A stretch of 64,000 nt of DNA from Methylophaga thalassica MP. GTDB lineage: Bacteria; Pseudomonadota; Gammaproteobacteria; Nitrosococcales; Methylophagaceae. Location: NCBI RefSeq assembly GCF_000214595.1, contig NZ_AFIG01000001.1:2026382-2090381 (forward strand). The letters run 5' to 3'. Of the stretch, positions 8,535 through 17,334 are shown one piece after another. Every line of letters starts with the position of its first letter. Position 1 is the stretch's first letter. The notes beneath the pieces were generated by a model, which saw only the letters and a program-made list of their open reading frames with translations, was not told the DNA's origin and did not search any database. The position numbers and the translations under genes are program-made.

Positions 8535-9074
8535 TTACGACTCCTTCAGAGCATATACAGCGGGCAGATTACGCCAGAAACCAGCCATATCCATACCAAA
8601 TCCAAATACATAGCGGTTGGGTACCGTTAGACCAATATATTCAGGACGAATGCCAACTTTATTATTGTGGTCTTTATCAAATAAACACACACATTTCACT
8701 GAAGCAGCCCCTTCACCGACACAATATTCTCTCAGTGCAGCCAAGGTCACACCTTCATCAAAAATATCTTCAATCAGTACCACATGCCGTCCTTGTAATT
8801 GGGTGACGGGTTTCACTTGCCAACGAATATCACCACCCACGGTTTTATCACCATAACGCGTAGCATGAATATAATCCTGTTCCAGCTTGAAGTTCAGGCG
8901 AGGTAATAAATGACCCGCAGTGATAACCGAACCATTCATCACACACAGCATGACCGGTAGCTTATCGGCGTAATCCTGCTGTAACTGATTTGCCAGACTA
9001 TCCAGTGCCGCGCTTATTTGGTCCATATCAAAAAGCAAATCCGACTTGGATAGCAGTTCGTCATACTCTGTCAT
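8535..9074 (-). CDS. hpt: Hypoxanthine-guanine phosphoribosyltransferase
   Basis: The 179-residue protein carries the type I PRTase loop VVLIEDIFDEGVTL (residues about 100-113) that binds PRPP, and the C-terminal RYVFGFGMD region used in base recognition. It converts hypoxanthine or guanine plus PRPP to IMP or GMP in the cytoplasm. The phosphorylase gene begins immediately after its stop, and the two form a methylthioinosine-to-IMP salvage unit. It is divergent from the BtuF-like gene across about 60 bases. Confidence 0.92.
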   Translation of the reverse strand: MTEYDELLSKSDLLFDMDQISAALDSLANQLQQDYADKLPVMLCVMNGSVITAGHLLPRLNFKLEQDYIHATRYGDKTVGGDIRWQVKPVTQLQGRHVVLIEDIFDEGVTLAALREYCVGEGAASVKCVCLFDKDHNNKVGIRPEYIGLTVPNRYVFGFGMDMAGFWRNLPAVYALKES

Positions 9075-9133
9075 TGCATACTCTCTATTGTAATTCAGGC
9101 CTTATAATGACCGATTTGTGCTTAGGATAATTT

Positions 9134-10048
9134 ATGCGCCGTTTCTGGCCTTTAGTCGTGTTTATAATGATTTTTTGCATCGTCTGGCTACTGGCAGATA
9201 ATGCACAGAAGCCTTTATCTACAGTAAAAAACTATCAGCGGATCATTACCTTATCCCCTAGCCTGACAGAAACCGTGTTTGCATTAGGCCTGGGAGATCA
9301 TGTTGTCGCGGTCACCGATTATTGCGATTATCCAGCACAAGCTCAAGCTTTACCAAGCGTCGGAAGTTACACCAATACCAGCCTTGAAGCCATTACCCGT
9401 CTGCAACCCGACTTGGTCATTATGTTAAACGGTCAACAGCAGCGGCAACAACAGTTGGAACAATTAGGAATAAAAACCTTAGTACTTGATAACTCGACGA
9501 TTGCTGATATTAAAGAAACCATTCAAAGAATAGCGGATCTGACTGGCAGGCAAAACGAAGCAGATAAATTACTTACCAGCATTCAGGCTCAGATTGACTA
9601 TGTACACAACAAAGTCCGTGGCCTTGTCCCGGTCAGAACCTTGGTGGGTATTGCTCACTATGTAAATAGCGATCAACTTGATACAGTTTATATTGCCGGA
9701 CAACATGACTTTTATAATGAATTACTTAAACTTGCCGGCGGTGTTAACGTATACACCGATACCACAGTTAAAGTCCCTTCCGTATCAGCAGAAGGGATTA
9801 TTCGGATGAATCCGGATGCCATTATTGACGTTTTTCCGGAACAAAAAGATCATCAATCCGATATGAAACAGGTCATCAAGCAATGGCAATCCCTGCGCAA
9901 TGTCAATGCAGTAAAACAGCAGCGGATTTATATCATTGAACATGATTATGCGAGCATTCCCGGCCCCCGGATTTTTAAATTATTACCTGAGATGGCGCAG
10001 TTATTACATCCAGAACTGGACTGGCAGGATCATCAGCTCAATGATTAA
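9134..10048 (+). CDS. Cobalamin/metal-chelate ABC transporter substrate-binding protein (BtuF-like)
   Basis: A 304-residue helical-backbone metal receptor protein. It has an N-terminal hydrophobic signal or anchor (residues 4-23), then RIITLSPSLTETVFALGLGDHVVAVTDYCDYP, here split as RIITLSPSLTE and VVAVTDYCDYP, then PSVGSYTNTSLEAITRLQPDL, as in BtuF and siderophore-binding proteins. It leads an overlapping operon with an ATPase and a FecCD-type permease. The DYCDYPxxA pattern is common in BtuF-like proteins, so vitamin B12 is the favoured ligand. No cobalamin riboswitch fits in the 60-base upstream gap, and no TonB receptor is nearby. Confidence 0.85.
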   Translation: MRRFWPLVVFIMIFCIVWLLADNAQKPLSTVKNYQRIITLSPSLTETVFALGLGDHVVAVTDYCDYPAQAQALPSVGSYTNTSLEAITRLQPDLVIMLNGQQQRQQQLEQLGIKTLVLDNSTIADIKETIQRIADLTGRQNEADKLLTSIQAQIDYVHNKVRGLVPVRTLVGIAHYVNSDQLDTVYIAGQHDFYNELLKLAGGVNVYTDTTVKVPSVSAEGIIRMNPDAIIDVFPEQKDHQSDMKQVIKQWQSLRNVNAVKQQRIYIIEHDYASIPGPRIFKLLPEMAQLLHPELDWQDHQLND

Positions 10049-10814
10049 GGTCAAAAACCTCTCAGTACACATCCAGGACAAAATATTGCTGGAGAATATT
10101 CAACTTGATATCTCTGATGGCGATTACTGGGTCATTGTCGGTCCCAATGGCTCAGGCAAAAGTACCTTACTGAAAACCCTAATGGGTATTCAAGCTCCTC
10201 ACTCCGGTCAAATTACCCTGAATCAACGTCATATCAAGCAATACAAACAACGTGAGCGGGCACAATTGATGAGTTATGTGCCGCAAAACAGTGGTCGGGA
10301 ATTCCCTTTCACCGTTGAAGAGTTTGTGAAGATGTCACGTTATAGCTATCACTCCCCGTTATCAGAATGGTCCAAGCAAGATCAACAGGCCATTGAAGAA
10401 GCCTTGGTGATTACTGACACCCAGTCATTTCGCACACGTCTGATGAAAACCCTTAGCGGCGGTGAATGTCAGCGCGTGATGATTGCGGCCGCCTTAAGCC
10501 AACAAACACCGCTCATCTTGTTGGATGAACCCACCAGCTATCTTGATCCTCACCATCAGGTAGAAATCCATCAGCTGATTAATCAGCTCAACAAAACACA
10601 TCAGATGACCGTTATTGAAGTGAGTCATGATATTAATCATGCCGCACATCCTGATAAACAGGTATTAGCTTTACGCGAAGGGAAAGTCTTGTGGCAAGGC
10701 AGCGGCCCGGAGTTACTCGATAAACAGCGACTGAAGCAACTCTACCAGCAAGATTTTACCTTTGTTGTACATCCGACTAATCAGCGCTTATTTGCACTGG
10801 CAGAAACACCATGA
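10041..10814 (+). CDS. ABC transporter ATP-binding protein (BtuD/FecE-like)
   Basis: The 257-residue ATPase has Walker A GPNGSGKST (about residues 34-42), Q-loop YVPQNS, signature LSGGE, Walker B LILLDEPTSYLD and the switch histidine in EVSHD. The open frame extends upstream inside btuF, but the start at 10041 gives a normal N-terminus (MIKVKNLSV) and an 8-base overlap with the upstream gene. It powers the importer with the following permease, which it overlaps by 4 bases. Confidence 0.92.
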   Translation: MIKVKNLSVHIQDKILLENIQLDISDGDYWVIVGPNGSGKSTLLKTLMGIQAPHSGQITLNQRHIKQYKQRERAQLMSYVPQNSGREFPFTVEEFVKMSRYSYHSPLSEWSKQDQQAIEEALVITDTQSFRTRLMKTLSGGECQRVMIAAALSQQTPLILLDEPTSYLDPHHQVEIHQLINQLNKTHQMTVIEVSHDINHAAHPDKQVLALREGKVLWQGSGPELLDKQRLKQLYQQDFTFVVHPTNQRLFALAETP

Positions 10815-11770
10815 CGTCATTGCATAAACTGATATTTATTACCCTGAGCAGTTTTGTCGTTGCTTTTGCTGCACCCTGGATAGGCCTCGGTGATATTAAA
10901 AATGAGATTGTTCAACAACAAATTCTGCTGGATATTCGCCTGCCACGGGTGTTGTTTGCCTTTGTTGCCGGTGCAGGCTTATCCCTCTGTGGCATGGTGT
11001 TTCAGGCCATGTTTCATAATCCTTTAGCCACGCCTTTTACACTCGGCGTCGCCAGTGGCGCTTCTTTTGGCGCCGCTTGTACAGTATTTTTGGGATTAAA
11101 TGTCACATTACTTGGATTTGACGTTATTACCATAGGTGCTTTTATTGGCGCGCTGGTCGCCATTACCTTTGTCTTTTTTATCAGCCAATTACAACGTGGT
11201 TTTTCCAGTGAAACCTTACTACTCACCGGTGTAGCGACCAGTTTCTTTTTCTCCAGTCTGATTTTGTTTATTCAATACCTCAGTGATATGACCGATTCTT
11301 TTATGATCATGCGGTGGCTGATGGGAGGATTGAGTTCAGCCAGTTATCATTCGCTGTTACAGCTTATTCCGATAGTGACGATCAGTACGGCTATCATTTT
11401 ATGGCTGAGCCGTGAATTAAATTTGTTAATGGCCGGTGACGATATTGCTCTAAGTCGTGGTGTTTCAGTGAAGCAGGTACGTTACCTGTTATTTTTCTCC
11501 ACCTCTTTATGCGTAGGTGGCATTGTCGCCTTGTGTGGCCCAATTGGTTTTATAGGCATGATGGTGCCTCATATCTGTCGATTGTTAATCGGTACAGATC
11601 ATCGCTGGTTGACACCAGCAACCCTTATGTTTGGCGGTGGCTTTTTAATTCTGTGCGATGGTATTGCCAGACTGCTTATTGCTCCCGCAGAAATCCCTGT
11701 CGGCGTTATTACTACCCTGCTCGGCGGCCCTTTTTTTCTGTGGCTGTTAATTAAACGTAGACAACGCTAA
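10811..11770 (+). CDS. ABC transporter permease, FecCD/BtuC family
   Basis: A 319-residue inner-membrane protein with about nine to ten hydrophobic helices and the family motifs DIRLPRVLFAFVAGAGLSLCG, split here as DIRLPRVL and AGAGLSLCG, then NPLATPFTLGVASGA and the coupling-helix region GPIGFIGMMVPHICR. It forms the translocation channel of the importer encoded by the two preceding genes. Family length is 320-340. The specific ligand (B12 versus siderophore) cannot be settled from the permease alone. Confidence 0.92.
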   Translation: MTSLHKLIFITLSSFVVAFAAPWIGLGDIKNEIVQQQILLDIRLPRVLFAFVAGAGLSLCGMVFQAMFHNPLATPFTLGVASGASFGAACTVFLGLNVTLLGFDVITIGAFIGALVAITFVFFISQLQRGFSSETLLLTGVATSFFFSSLILFIQYLSDMTDSFMIMRWLMGGLSSASYHSLLQLIPIVTISTAIILWLSRELNLLMAGDDIALSRGVSVKQVRYLLFFSTSLCVGGIVALCGPIGFIGMMVPHICRLLIGTDHRWLTPATLMFGGGFLILCDGIARLLIAPAEIPVGVITTLLGGPFFLWLLIKRRQR

Positions 11771-11811
11771 TTCAGGATCTGCTACTCTGCCAGGATCTCA
11801 GGAGAACGCTG

Positions 11812-12354
11812 ATGCAGACATCAAGAAGACAGTTTCTACAATGGGGGCTAACCTCAACATTGCTTTTACAAGCGCCTTTATCACTGGCGGAAAAGCTAAA
11901 ACAGCCGCCCAGACATATTGCTTTTGATAATCTGCATACCGGTGAAAAACTTGAGCTGACTTACTGGGAAAATGGTTTTTATCAGACTGATGCATTAAAG
12001 CTGCTTAATTATATTCTGCGTGATCATCGAACTGGTGAACAAATGCCCATCGACCGACATCTGATTGATTTACTTAACGTATTACATAAAAAAGTCGAGA
12101 GTAAAAAACCGTTTCAAATCATCTCGGGTTATCGCTCCAGTCAAACGAATTCCATGCTCAGAAAAACCAGCGATGGTGTGGCCAAAAAGAGTCTGCATAT
12201 GGTCGGTAAAGCGATTGATGTGCGCTTAGCTGATGTGGAACTGGCTCAACTTCGTCAGGCAGCACTGGAGTTGAATGTAGGGGGTGTTGGTTATTATCCA
12301 AAATCGAATTTTATCCACCTGGATACCGGTCGTCCGCGGCACTGGCAAGGTTAA
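11812..12354 (+). CDS. Tat-exported YcbK/DUF882-family protein (M15-like peptidase fold)
   Basis: The N-terminus MQTSRRQFLQWG followed by a hydrophobic stretch and ALA-type cleavage site is a clear twin-arginine signal. The mature part has the M15/DUF882 metal-site pattern: SGYRS, then SLHMVGKAIDVRL (His and Asp) and FIHLDTGRPRHW (His). Such proteins resemble D-Ala-D-Ala carboxypeptidases and murein peptidases; in Escherichia coli YcbK (MepK) cleaves cross-links in peptidoglycan. 180 residues, typical. It follows the importer genes by 41 bases and converges on the coiled-coil gene with a 4-base overlap. Confidence 0.88.
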   Translation: MQTSRRQFLQWGLTSTLLLQAPLSLAEKLKQPPRHIAFDNLHTGEKLELTYWENGFYQTDALKLLNYILRDHRTGEQMPIDRHLIDLLNVLHKKVESKKPFQIISGYRSSQTNSMLRKTSDGVAKKSLHMVGKAIDVRLADVELAQLRQAALELNVGGVGYYPKSNFIHLDTGRPRHWQG

Positions 12355-12758
12355 TCTAACTCTTTCAGCAATCGCTCTGCCAGCTCTCTGACACGCTGCA
12401 TTTGTTTCTGATAATTTCGGGAAAAGCGCTCATGCTCTTTTTTCATTTCCTCGTGCCTTAACTGCATTTTTCGATGCATTTTCTGATGTTTTTCCAGATT
12501 GATATGACTCGGGCAAGTCGTTAAACAATGTTCATCAAGGCCACACTCATAATGGACAAGTTCCGCATTATGTTCATCAATGCGTTTTTTATGTTTCTCA
12601 ATACTCGATGAATGCTCTGGTAAGGATTTTTCCAGAAGATAAATGAGCGCCACCATACGCTGTGTTGAGTGCTGCCAGTGTTCAATTTCCTTCTGCCAGC
12701 GCTGATCATCCTCCTGCCATTGCAGGTTATATTGTTTTAGCTGTTCCCTTTCTTCCAT
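12351..12758 (-). CDS. Hypothetical coiled-coil protein with Cys/His cluster
   Basis: A 135-residue protein I do not recognise. It is almost entirely charged and helical (many E, K, Q, R, H), consistent with a long coiled coil. In the middle (about residues 65-100) it has three cysteines and many histidines (YECGLDEHCLTTCPSH, then EKHQKMHRKM), which could bind a metal. No signal peptide or membrane helix. A longer frame starts at 12836, but the ATG at 12758 has GGAG 8 bases upstream and is preferred. It is divergent from trhO. Confidence 0.7.
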   Translation of the reverse strand: MEEREQLKQYNLQWQEDDQRWQKEIEHWQHSTQRMVALIYLLEKSLPEHSSSIEKHKKRIDEHNAELVHYECGLDEHCLTTCPSHINLEKHQKMHRKMQLRHEEMKKEHERFSRNYQKQMQRVRELAERLLKELD

Positions 12759-12941
12759 AGTGTTCACTCCAGCCCCCTTGCTGCTCGCTTTATCTCTTTT
12801 GTAGTCTGACAAAAATATTACCCCTAATACTGACAAACCGACACAGTAAATTCGCCCGGCTTTTTATGAATGATTCATAGCAGGACAGCAACGTTAAATA
12901 AACGTAAAATAACGAGATTTATTTCAGTTTCAGGAAACACC

Positions 12942-13934
12942 ATGTCCCATATTGTCGTTTGTGCGTTATATAAATTTGTCACGCTAGACAATTACACCGA
13001 GTTAAAAGCGCCATTACTTGATTTCATGCTCGAACACGAGGTTCGTGGCACTTTATTACTGGCACAAGAAGGCATTAACGGTACCGTTGCAGGCTCAAGA
13101 GAAGCGATCGATGCCTTGCTGGCTTATTTGCAACAGGATCCGCGACTGGACCCGATAAGTTACAAAGAATCCTACACGGATACTGCGCCCTTTATGCGCA
13201 CCCGGGTCAAACTCAAAAAAGAAATCGTCACCATGGGTGTAGAAGGTATTGATCCAAAACAAGTCGTCGGCACGTATGTAAAACCCAAACAGTGGAACGA
13301 ACTGATCTCTGCCTCAGATGTGTTATTAATCGATACCCGTAATGATTATGAAGTTCAGGTGGGTACTTTCAAAAACGCAGTTAACCCACAAACAGAGAGC
13401 TTTAGAGAGTTTCCTGATTATGTGAAATCGCATCTGGATCCTGAAAAACACAAACGGGTTGCGATGTTCTGCACCGGCGGTATTCGCTGTGAAAAATCTA
13501 CCGCATTCCTCAAAGAACAAGGGTTTGAAGAGGTATACCATCTGGAAGGCGGCATTCTGAAATACCTGGAAGAAGTCCCCGCAGAAGAATCCATGTGGGA
13601 AGGTGAATGTTTTGTGTTTGATGACCGCGTCACGGTGAATCACAACTTGGAAAAGGGCGATTATGACCAATGTCACGCCTGCCGCCTGCCCATCACTGAA
13701 GAAGAAAAACAAAGCCCGCTTTATCAAAAAGGTGTGAGCTGTCCGCATTGTTACGACAAAACCACACCGGAACAAAAAGCCCGTTATGCTGAGCGCGAAA
13801 AGCAAATTCAATTGGCCAGACAGCGTGGTGAAGCTCATATCGGTGTAGAAACTCAGGAAGCGGTTGAAAAACATCGTGCAGAGAAAAAACGTCGTCGCGA
13901 ATTAGATCGTCAGGCAGCCAAGAAAAAGGCTTGA
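12942..13934 (+). CDS. trhO: tRNA uridine(34) hydroxylase (rhodanese family)
   Basis: TrhO (YceA) makes 5-hydroxyuridine at position 34 of certain tRNAs using oxygen. The 330-residue protein has the N-terminal acylphosphatase-like domain ([14 protein letters not shown]), a rhodanese domain with the active-site loop [10 protein letters not shown] (about residues 177-186) and a C-terminal [14 protein letters not shown] cysteine pair region, followed by a basic Lys/Arg-rich tail. The longer open frame begins at 12870, but [10 protein letters not shown] is the family start and has AGGA upstream. ggt follows after 1 base. Confidence 0.94.
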   Translation: MSHIVVCALYKFVTLDNYTELKAPLLDFMLEHEVRGTLLLAQEGINGTVAGSREAIDALLAYLQQDPRLDPISYKESYTDTAPFMRTRVKLKKEIVTMGVEGIDPKQVVGTYVKPKQWNELISASDVLLIDTRNDYEVQVGTFKNAVNPQTESFREFPDYVKSHLDPEKHKRVAMFCTGGIRCEKSTAFLKEQGFEEVYHLEGGILKYLEEVPAEESMWEGECFVFDDRVTVNHNLEKGDYDQCHACRLPITEEEKQSPLYQKGVSCPHCYDKTTPEQKARYAEREKQIQLARQRGEAHIGVETQEAVEKHRAEKKRRRELDRQAAKKKA

Positions 13935-13935
13935 T

Positions 13936-15600
13936 ATGTATCTAGTCCGTCTTATCTGTCTAAGCTTTTTTTTAGGCTTTAATCCAAGCTGGGCTAGCGA
14001 ACATGATGTTGCTGTCGCCACTGCTCACCCATTAGCCACACAAGCGGGTATTGAAATTCTGCAACAAGGCGGCAACGCTTTTGATGCCGCTGTAGCCGTT
14101 ACCGCCGCCTTAGCCGTAGTTGAACCAGCCGGTTCAGGTCTGGGTGGTGGCGGTTTCTGGTTGCTGCATCAGGCAGAAACCAATAAAGATATCATGCTAG
14201 ATGGACGTGAAATGGCACCGGGTAAAGCCAGTGCAAGTATGTATCTCAATAAACAAGGCGAGTTTGAACAATCACGTTCACTCAATGGCCCACTTGCTGC
14301 CGGCATTCCCGGTGTGCCTGCCGGTATCGTTTATCTAAGCAAACACTATGGCAAACTGCCCCTTAAACAAAGCCTGGCACCGGCTATTCGTTATGCCTTG
14401 GAAGGCTTCGCAGCGGGGCAGCACTACACAGATATGGCGCGCTTTCGATTGCCGGTATTAAAGCAATATGCTGCCAGCCGTCAGCAGTTTCTTAAGGATG
14501 GGCAAGTCCCCAGTGCGGGCACTATCATTAAACAGCCTGATTTAGCGCATACCCTTAATAGCATTGCCGAACAAGGCAAAGCAGGTTTTTACCAGGGGGA
14601 GATAGCCCAGCGTTTAGTGCAAGCTGTTCAGCAACATGGTGGCATCTGGACTTTAGATGATTTACAGCGTTATGAAGTCAAAGTCAGACAGCCTATAAAA
14701 GGTCACTATCAAGGTTATACCATCACCTCTGCAACACTCCCCTCTTCCGGCGGTATAGTGATGGTCAATGCATTAAATCAGCTCTCTGCTTTTGACTTGG
14801 CTGATACAGATATCACACAAAAACGTCATCTGGTGATCGAAGCTATGCGTCGGGCATATCGAGATCGTAGTCGTTTTCTGGGTGATGCTGATTTTGTAGC
14901 TATTCCTGACTACTTAACCTCAGTCGACTATGGCAAACAACTCAGTGACACGATTGATCCTGTCCATGCTACGCCTAGTTCAGATGTCGCAGACAAAACC
15001 ATTGAAGGTGAAGACACCACTCACTTTTCCATAATGGACAGTCAGGGCAACCGGGTGGCCGCGACCTTAAGTGTGAATTACCCCTTTGGTTCAGGCTTTG
15101 TTGCAGAAGGTACCGGGGTCTTATTGAATGATGAAATGGATGATTTTTCTGCCCCTTCCGGCGCTGCCAATGTCTATGGCCTGGTAGGGAATGAAGCCAA
15201 TGCCATCGCACCCTATAAGCGACCATTGTCGAGTATGACACCGACCTTTGTCGAAAATAACGATGAGTTATTAATTACTGGCACACCTGGTGGCAGTCGC
15301 ATTATCAGTATGGTTTTACTCAGCGTGCTTGATTTTGTCGAAGGCAAAACTGCACAAGCTATCGTTGCCGCACCGCGTTATCATCATCAATATTTGCCAG
15401 ATGAAGTGCAAGTAGAAAATGTCGGATTCAGTGAGCAGGAACTGGATGCACTGAAACAACGTGGTCATTACATCAGCCCGCTGTCACGCCAATACGGTGA
15501 TATGCACATTATCATCCAAGACAAACATAACGGCACACTGAGTGCGGCCAGCGATCCTCGTGGTGAAGGTCAGGCGACAGTCACCACGCTGAAAAAATAA
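13936..15600 (+). CDS. ggt: Gamma-glutamyltransferase (gamma-glutamyl transpeptidase)
   Basis: A 554-residue periplasmic N-terminal nucleophile hydrolase. A signal peptide covers residues 1-20 (ending SWAS). Family motifs: ATAHPLATQAGIEILQQGGNAFDAAV near the start (split as ATAHPLAT and GGNAFDAAVA), GSGLGGGGFW, and the autocleavage site DTTHFSIMD, where the second Thr becomes the catalytic nucleophile of the small subunit. It cleaves gamma-glutamyl bonds of glutathione. The gene follows trhO by 1 base; there is no obvious separate promoter. Confidence 0.94.
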   Translation: MYLVRLICLSFFLGFNPSWASEHDVAVATAHPLATQAGIEILQQGGNAFDAAVAVTAALAVVEPAGSGLGGGGFWLLHQAETNKDIMLDGREMAPGKASASMYLNKQGEFEQSRSLNGPLAAGIPGVPAGIVYLSKHYGKLPLKQSLAPAIRYALEGFAAGQHYTDMARFRLPVLKQYAASRQQFLKDGQVPSAGTIIKQPDLAHTLNSIAEQGKAGFYQGEIAQRLVQAVQQHGGIWTLDDLQRYEVKVRQPIKGHYQGYTITSATLPSSGGIVMVNALNQLSAFDLADTDITQKRHLVIEAMRRAYRDRSRFLGDADFVAIPDYLTSVDYGKQLSDTIDPVHATPSSDVADKTIEGEDTTHFSIMDSQGNRVAATLSVNYPFGSGFVAEGTGVLLNDEMDDFSAPSGAANVYGLVGNEANAIAPYKRPLSSMTPTFVENNDELLITGTPGGSRIISMVLLSVLDFVEGKTAQAIVAAPRYHHQYLPDEVQVENVGFSEQELDALKQRGHYISPLSRQYGDMHIIIQDKHNGTLSAASDPRGEGQATVTTLKK

Positions 15601-16071
15601 TCACAGCCGCATTTTTTGCGGCATGATGCCTTTTCTGGCTTGCGCTAATGCGCTGGTTTCTAAAATAATCAAACCCACCACGGTGAGTGAAATCGGGATC
15701 AGACAAAACCAGCCAATAACAGCAAGCTGAATCATTCGCATATTCGGATCTTCCTGTCCTTGTAACACCGCCCAGGCGATAATAAATAAGACGAGTGAGA
15801 CGACATAGGACACGATAAGAAAACGACTACGTCGCCATGCACACTGCCAGTGAGCCAACACCAGCTCTGTTTTATTGGCTGGTCTATGCGCTTGAATCCA
15901 GATCGATAAAATCATCATCAATGAACAAGCGATCGGCACAGCAAAGATCAGCCACAGATTTTCAGTGGCAAAAAGAACGGCAGGTAATAAAAAGTGAAAG
16001 ATAGCCATATTAAACATCATCCGCTCATGCGGCTGACTGGCGAGATGTGCAGTGTTATCAGTTTCAGACAT
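15601..16071 (-). CDS. Hypothetical membrane protein, tandem paralogue A
   Basis: A 156-residue protein with four predicted membrane helices and a conserved N-terminal stretch PHERMMFNMAIFHFLLP. It is clearly paralogous to the neighbouring protein at 16089-16532: both share PHERMM near residue 14-20, an HWQ-AWR motif between helices 2 and 3, a YxVS/YGVS start of helix 3, and a SAL/TAL-AR KG ending. I do not recognise a named family. The two are likely co-transcribed, B first, and this one ends exactly against ggt. Confidence 0.75.
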   Translation of the reverse strand: MSETDNTAHLASQPHERMMFNMAIFHFLLPAVLFATENLWLIFAVPIACSLMMILSIWIQAHRPANKTELVLAHWQCAWRRSRFLIVSYVVSLVLFIIAWAVLQGQEDPNMRMIQLAVIGWFCLIPISLTVVGLIILETSALAQARKGIMPQKMRL

Positions 16072-16088
16072 AAAGACTCCCCTATTGA

Positions 16089-16532
16089 TTATTCCGCACC
16101 TTTGCGTGCATCAGATAAAGCGGTCATTTCCAACATAAATAAAACTAAAACCATCAATAAAATAGGCACAGCAGCAATTCGGCTAAACACCACGAGCATA
16201 ATGGTCGCCATATTGTGATCCGGCTGAACAGACGAAAGCAGCCAAGCCACCAGCATAATCAGAGCAGACACACCGTAGCTGATGAGCAACCACTGAGCAT
16301 GTCGCCAAGCCAACTGCCAATGCTGCTGAATCAACACCGTATCATATTGAGCAAACTTGGCTTTCCAGGCAATCCAGCCTATGCTGACTAAAGCGCCAAT
16401 CAGTGCAACACTCAAAATCCAGGCAATATGCCCGGAGCTGAATGCAGCCACAGGAAGTAATAAATGAAACAAGGCAAGATTGATCATCATTCGTTCGTGA
16501 GGCAGGCTGGCTTGTTTTATATCATTGTTCAT
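16089..16532 (-). CDS. Hypothetical membrane protein, tandem paralogue B
   Basis: About 147 residues, four hydrophobic segments, with the same PHERMM motif, QHWQLAWRHAQW loop and LSDARKG tail as its downstream neighbour, indicating tandem duplication. Possible starts lie at 16550, 16535 and 16532; the last has GGA 7 bases upstream and is chosen, without strong certainty. It is divergent from tatD with only about 35 bases between start codons. Function unknown; the conserved HW-x-AWR loop is the best signature for searching. Confidence 0.72.
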   Translation of the reverse strand: MNNDIKQASLPHERMMINLALFHLLLPVAAFSSGHIAWILSVALIGALVSIGWIAWKAKFAQYDTVLIQQHWQLAWRHAQWLLISYGVSALIMLVAWLLSSVQPDHNMATIMLVVFSRIAAVPILLMVLVLFMLEMTALSDARKGAE

Positions 16533-16566
16533 CATGTCATCCATTAACATTTGCTAATATAGCTTT

Positions 16567-17334
16567 ATGATGAACCTGATAGACAGTCATTGCCACCTTG
16601 ATTTTGATGCTTTTGATGAAGACAGAGAGAAAATTCTTTCTGAATGTGCTTCTTCCGGCATCCAACAGATCATCGTACCTGGCGTTACTGTATCCCAGTG
16701 GCCAAAACTTATTAAAACGTGTGCCCAGAATTCGGCGCTTAGGCTGGCTTTGGGCTTGCATCCGATGTTTATGGCAGAACATAAACCTGATCATATTGAT
16801 CAGTTACGCACAGCATTAATACAGAACAAAGCGATTGCGGTTGGTGAAATCGGTCTCGACTTTTTCATCGCTGATGCCGACAAAGAAGCACAAACCGAGC
16901 TGTTTAAAGCACAACTAAAACTGGCTGCAGAATTTGAGTTACCCGTTATTCTGCATGTTCGTAAAGCGCATGATGAAGTGTTAAAACTGCTGAGAGAAAT
17001 TAAGGTGTCCGGCGGCATTGTGCATGCTTTTAATGGTAGTTTGCAGCAGGCAGAGCATTATCAAAAACTGGGATTCTTATTTGGGGCTGGTGGCGCAATT
17101 ACTTATCCTCGGGCCAACAAATTGAAAACGCTGTTTACTCAATTGCCAGAAAAACATATCGTGCTGGAAACGGATGCGCCGGATATGCCTCTGGCAGGTT
17201 ATCAAGGGCAGAGAAATACGCCAGAACGACTTCCCATGATTTTAAGCATGTTAGCAGAGCTTCGTCAGGTATCAGAACAATCGCTGGCAGCGGCTACCAC
17301 AGCCAACTGCCAGAGAGTGTTTCATCTTTCTTAA
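16567..17334 (+). CDS. TatD-family metal-dependent hydrolase
   Basis: A 255-residue TIM-barrel hydrolase: DSHCHLDFDAFD at the N-terminus (HxH metal ligands), GEIGLDFF (Glu), LHVRKAHDEV (His), GIVHAFNGS (His) and LETDAPDMP (Asp). TatD proteins are 3'-5' DNA exonucleases or related phosphoesterases. Members in gammaproteobacteria include TatD, YcfH and YjjV; this sequence looks nearest the YjjV type (start MxLIDSHCHLDF), but I do not assign a symbol. It converges on the ferritin gene with a 4-base overlap. Confidence 0.92.
   Translation: MMNLIDSHCHLDFDAFDEDREKILSECASSGIQQIIVPGVTVSQWPKLIKTCAQNSALRLALGLHPMFMAEHKPDHIDQLRTALIQNKAIAVGEIGLDFFIADADKEAQTELFKAQLKLAAEFELPVILHVRKAHDEVLKLLREIKVSGGIVHAFNGSLQQAEHYQKLGFLFGAGGAITYPRANKLKTLFTQLPEKHIVLETDAPDMPLAGYQGQRNTPERLPMILSMLAELRQVSEQSLAAATTANCQRVFHLS

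Noticed and set aside
9075-9133. Cobalamin riboswitch upstream of the BtuF-like gene
   Set aside because: Only about 60 bases separate the divergent genes; too short for a riboswitch and no B12-box seen.
13326-13874. 182-residue open frame on the minus strand
   Set aside because: Lies fully antisense inside trhO, which has strong family motifs; the protein has no recognisable pattern.
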